DNA of 64,000 bases from Symbiodinium natans (Eukaryota > Sar > Dinophyceae > Suessiales > Symbiodiniaceae): positions 1 to 64,000 of the forward strand of contig CAJNDS010002265.1 of the NCBI GenBank assembly GCA_905221605.1, given 5' to 3'. A program made the translations under genes and the position numbers. Shown piece after piece: positions 60,931 through 64,000 of this stretch. The stretch's first letter is position 1, and each line of letters opens with the position of its first letter. Below the pieces are notes generated by a model. The model had not been told where the DNA came from, made no database searches, and saw nothing but the letters and a program-made list of their open reading frames with translations.

Positions 60931-63445
60931 CCTCCCTGGCGTCCATTGCTTGGCATCTCGGAGGGCTCAGTGTTCGGGTGCACCGAGGGCCGGACTGGGA
61001 GGCAGCGCTGCGGCCCAGCTCGGCACCTGCTCGCAAGCTTAGTCTCTAGAATTTGAACTTAGTTGCTACTCAGTGTTGTTACTCTACTATTAAGTTGTTA
61101 ACTGTAAATTTGTTAATTTAAGTATTTTCGGTTTCCCAGTTTCGCTGTCCTCAAATGATCCCCAAGGCTGTGGACTCGATTGCTGAGGGCCACTTCGGGC
61201 CAGTGGGCACGAGCCAGTTCCCAGAAGCGCCTATGAACGCACCATGGCATGCCTTTTACGCAGTACAGCACAATATGTTCGGATGAGGGGTTTGGGCCCG
61301 GGCTTAGGGGGTTTCAGGATGGACAGCAGGTGTGCTCGAAAACCAGCCTCGAAATCTGCGGCTGGGGCGGGCTCGCTGCAAACCGCTGGTGGCCTCAGCG
61401 TTCAAAGAACAATGCGATCTTTCAAAAAAACTTGTGCAAAGGCCACCACAGCTCTAGGATTTGCCAAGAGGATTTCAGTAGAGGGCCCTTCCAGGGGGCC
61501 TTGAGCAACTTGTAGAGGGTTCTGGTTGGCTCAAGCCATCTGAAACATTCCAAAGGCCTATCTCAGGAACCCTGCCACCGAAACTTTCCATAAAGCTAAA
61601 ATTAACGGGGGTGTCGTGCTTCGAGTTTAGGACTGTGGGGCTTTGGCAGGGCCGGGCGTAGGAAAGGTTCTCAACGTTTCCGTCTCAAGCTCTGGCAGTC
61701 TTTGACCCTTTCTTAAGCGTGCGAAAACTTCCTGGAATCCAGCCCGAAGTAAGAGCTTCGTCAGAGCTTGCGATGCTGAACAGCCTCTCATCTTAATTCT
61801 CAAGCCCAACATCCTGGAGGTGTCTCTCTTTCGTGTTACCATGGACCTAGCATGGCTGGGGCTGGGGGTGGGTTAGGAGTCCAAACAATCAACCCTTGAT
61901 ACGACGGCCCACGACGGCCTCCTAGTGCTCAATCCTACTGCTTTATGGCTTGAGGGAGAGCAAGTTGAAATGCACCATGGGAAGGACAGGAAGCAGCAAG
62001 AGTGCTTTCTGGAACCAACGAACCCCTTTTCAAATTGATAGGAAACCAGGAACCCAAACATAGGACTCCGCTCTGGACTTCAAAGTCCCCCACCCTACAG
62101 TATCCTACAATAAGCCTTGAACTCCAGACACCCATCAATGGCCTTGTCTCGACTGGCGGCTGGGTCGCCGCCGGATTGACCATCGGAAAGGGATCTTCTT
62201 GTGAGATCGACCGCCTGGGCAAAAAGCTGAGCTGAAGATCGGCGGGCATATGCTAGGGCTTCGGGATCTCCGATCTCAATACTTAGGGCGTGTGCGACTG
62301 CATTGAAGGGATTGGGAACTTACTGGGTCATACCTCCGTGGCTTTTGCCCTAGGTGCCAAAAAGCTGCAGTCACGCTAAGTGTCTTTTCAGGCCTTCCTG
62401 AGTGCAAATGCCATGCCCAGATTGCTCACAGCGTGGCCCGGCAATAACCCCCTCTTTGTAAAGTGTGATACTTTCAGCAGGCCTGCCGGAAAGTGTGCGC
62501 TCTCTTGACGATTCGGCACTACTTTGCGATGACCTACTTAGGCATCTCTATTTCTCGGCAAAGGCATAACTGCCTGTGCTTTTTTCATTTTGCGCATGTT
62601 ATATCACAAGTAGAGCCTAAGTAGAGCCTAGAAACCTCACTGGGCCTGCCACATGCCCCGTTAGCAAGCGGGGGGGAAGGGGAGGGCGATGAAACTTGAG
62701 CAGCTGTGGCTCCTGCTTCGCCACTAGAGAGTTCGGCCAACTGGGGCGAGAGTCTTCCAACCGCCTCTACAAACTGGTCTACGAAACGGAAAGTCGAATG
62801 TCTCAACTCCAACTCGTTAAACCCAACCCGGAACCTTATCCGTTTGAAAAAACACGAAGCCCTCAAACATCCTCAAACCCTAAGCCCTAAACCTGACTAC
62901 GGGAAATCGGTTCCCGTGGCTTCAACAAACTGTCATGCAGCCATCGATACTGTAGCAGCTGAAGCCCAAACCATTTCCAACTTATGAGGGTCAGCGTTTA
63001 CGGGAAGACCCGCGTCCCTGTGCTTTCACAAAGCTGCTCTGAGGCTTGCACTCCGTGGCCTGAGGAGTTGTTCTATCAGGCACATAGGGCTTTTTGAACG
63101 GGCTGTCATCAGTTCGAAAGATTTTGTGTGGAAGCTGAAGAGTCTGAAGAGGACACTTTTAGCCGGGCAGGGCTGGGCAAGAGAGGTGTGCATTAGATGC
63201 TCTAGCTCCACGGTCGGAGTGGAGCATGTATCTTTGTAGCCCTCAGACAACGGTGGGGTTAATCAAGCTCCAAGCCCAAGGCGCACGCCTGAAAAACCTG
63301 TCCACCCACCGAACACCGGCTTCGACTCGTGCCAAGTGCAAGCATGTCCCTACATAATTTGCATCCCTCACTTAAGAACTACAGAAGCCCTCCGAATTTT
63401 TTGCTGCAACCTCTCGACTATCTGACCATATCTGACCATGGTTTC

Positions 63446-63640
63446 CTACTCCTGGATCCTCGTATTCTGGTCTGTGCAGGTATCCCGCAAAACGCACATC
63501 TTCTCATCTTCCAAGATGAACTGATTAAGTGCACCGTCACATCTGGTCTGAAGATGTTGAGGGTCAAAGAGCGCCTCGGTGATCATCCCGGAGCCCGAAG
63601 AGTCAGGTGCAGCCGTCGGGGCGAAGACCTTGACCAACAC
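63446..63640 (-). CDS. 64-codon open frame, possible exon, strand uncertain
   Basis: The minus frame starts MLVKVFAPTAAPDSSGSG and contains FILEDEKMCVLRDTC with C/G-rich third positions. An AG lies just upstream and a GA-type donor (ACGAG|GATCC) near its end. The plus strand is also open over the same bases as part of a 125-codon frame (63329-63706). No family was recognised. Confidence 0.28.
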   Translation of the reverse strand: MLVKVFAPTAAPDSSGSGMITEALFDPQHLQTRCDGALNQFILEDEKMCVLRDTCTDQNTRIQE

Positions 63641-64000
63641 TCAATGGCACTATGGGTGTTGTGGGAGAAAAGCTGTTACTTCCCTGGCAAAACCGCCAAG
63701 GTCTAGCAGTCTAGCGAGGGAAGCAGAAATCTACTGGTAGCAGGTGATGTTACGACCACGAATGTCACTCCGGCAACCTTGCTACACCAAACAATTCCAG
63801 ACTGCTGCCCCAAAACTATCTGTAGACCCATGATGCTATCCCTTTAACAGTCTGCCCCGAAACGCTGTTTCATCAAATGGGCTTTGGGTGGCAAGATTGC
63901 AGGGCACACGCCACCATCGGAAATGTAGGCATAATTAGTTGTAGTGTGCTTCCTGCCTTGATGGGGCTGTAGATCTGTAGAACAAGCTGCAGCCCTTGGG

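Larger units (their letters stand above)
49292..64000. other. Low-density sequence with simple repeats
   Basis: Beyond the element, the sequence holds the microsatellites and open frames listed separately and otherwise degenerate telomere-like phrases. I saw no RNA gene, no transposase or RT motif and no recognisable protein family. Segments near 50.84-51.02 and 57.0 kb are open on both strands with codon-like texture but cannot be assigned. Confidence 0.45.

Noticed and set aside
1-64000. Spliced-leader, tRNA, rRNA, CRISPR or bacterial operon signals.
   Set aside because: None was found by reading. The dinoflagellate spliced-leader sequence was not seen, though a computed search would be needed to exclude small RNA genes.

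Overview
The window reads as nuclear DNA of a dinoflagellate, most likely a Symbiodiniaceae-type genome (inference). The reasons are: genes cut into very short exons with GT, GC and GA intron donors; very large repeat-filled introns; interstitial TTTAGGG-type (CCCTAAA) telomere-like tracts plus many degenerate copies; and a DIRS-like tyrosine-recombinase retrotransposon carrying a cytosine-methyltransferase-like domain. No tRNA, rRNA, CRISPR array or bacterial-type operon was recognised.

Layout. 1-16.4 kb is low-density sequence with many short open segments, microsatellites and a small MITE-like foldback; no gene family was recognised there. 16.46-23.76 kb is a repeat block bracketed by a 29-bp inverted repeat. 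Inside it are an AATT-rich foldback satellite, an array of eight hairpins, a 31-bp tandem array, a 56-bp tandem array of about 36 units, and three copies of a pyrimidine-rich repeat. 23.8-29 kb is again sparse. 29.0-38.3 kb on the minus strand holds most of a kinesin motor domain, spread over at least 14 exons of about 24-116 bp whose reading phases join. One of its introns carries a 296-bp direct duplication and a compound GTGC/GTGG/GT microsatellite. 41,842-49,291 on the minus strand is a 7.45-kb DIRS/PAT-like element with split direct repeats, an internal B1-A2 junction and a 5-bp CATGT core at both ends. Its frames encode a coiled-coil protein with a viroplasmin-like segment, a gag-like protein, and a polyprotein of reverse transcriptase, RNase H, C5-type methyltransferase and tyrosine recombinase. 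49.3-64 kb is sparse sequence with microsatellites and several open frames of unknown meaning.

The two secure coding units are the kinesin gene and the retroelement. The other open frames listed are low-confidence: in this composition many segments are open on both strands, and several attractive plus-strand 'exons' proved to be shadows of kinesin exons.
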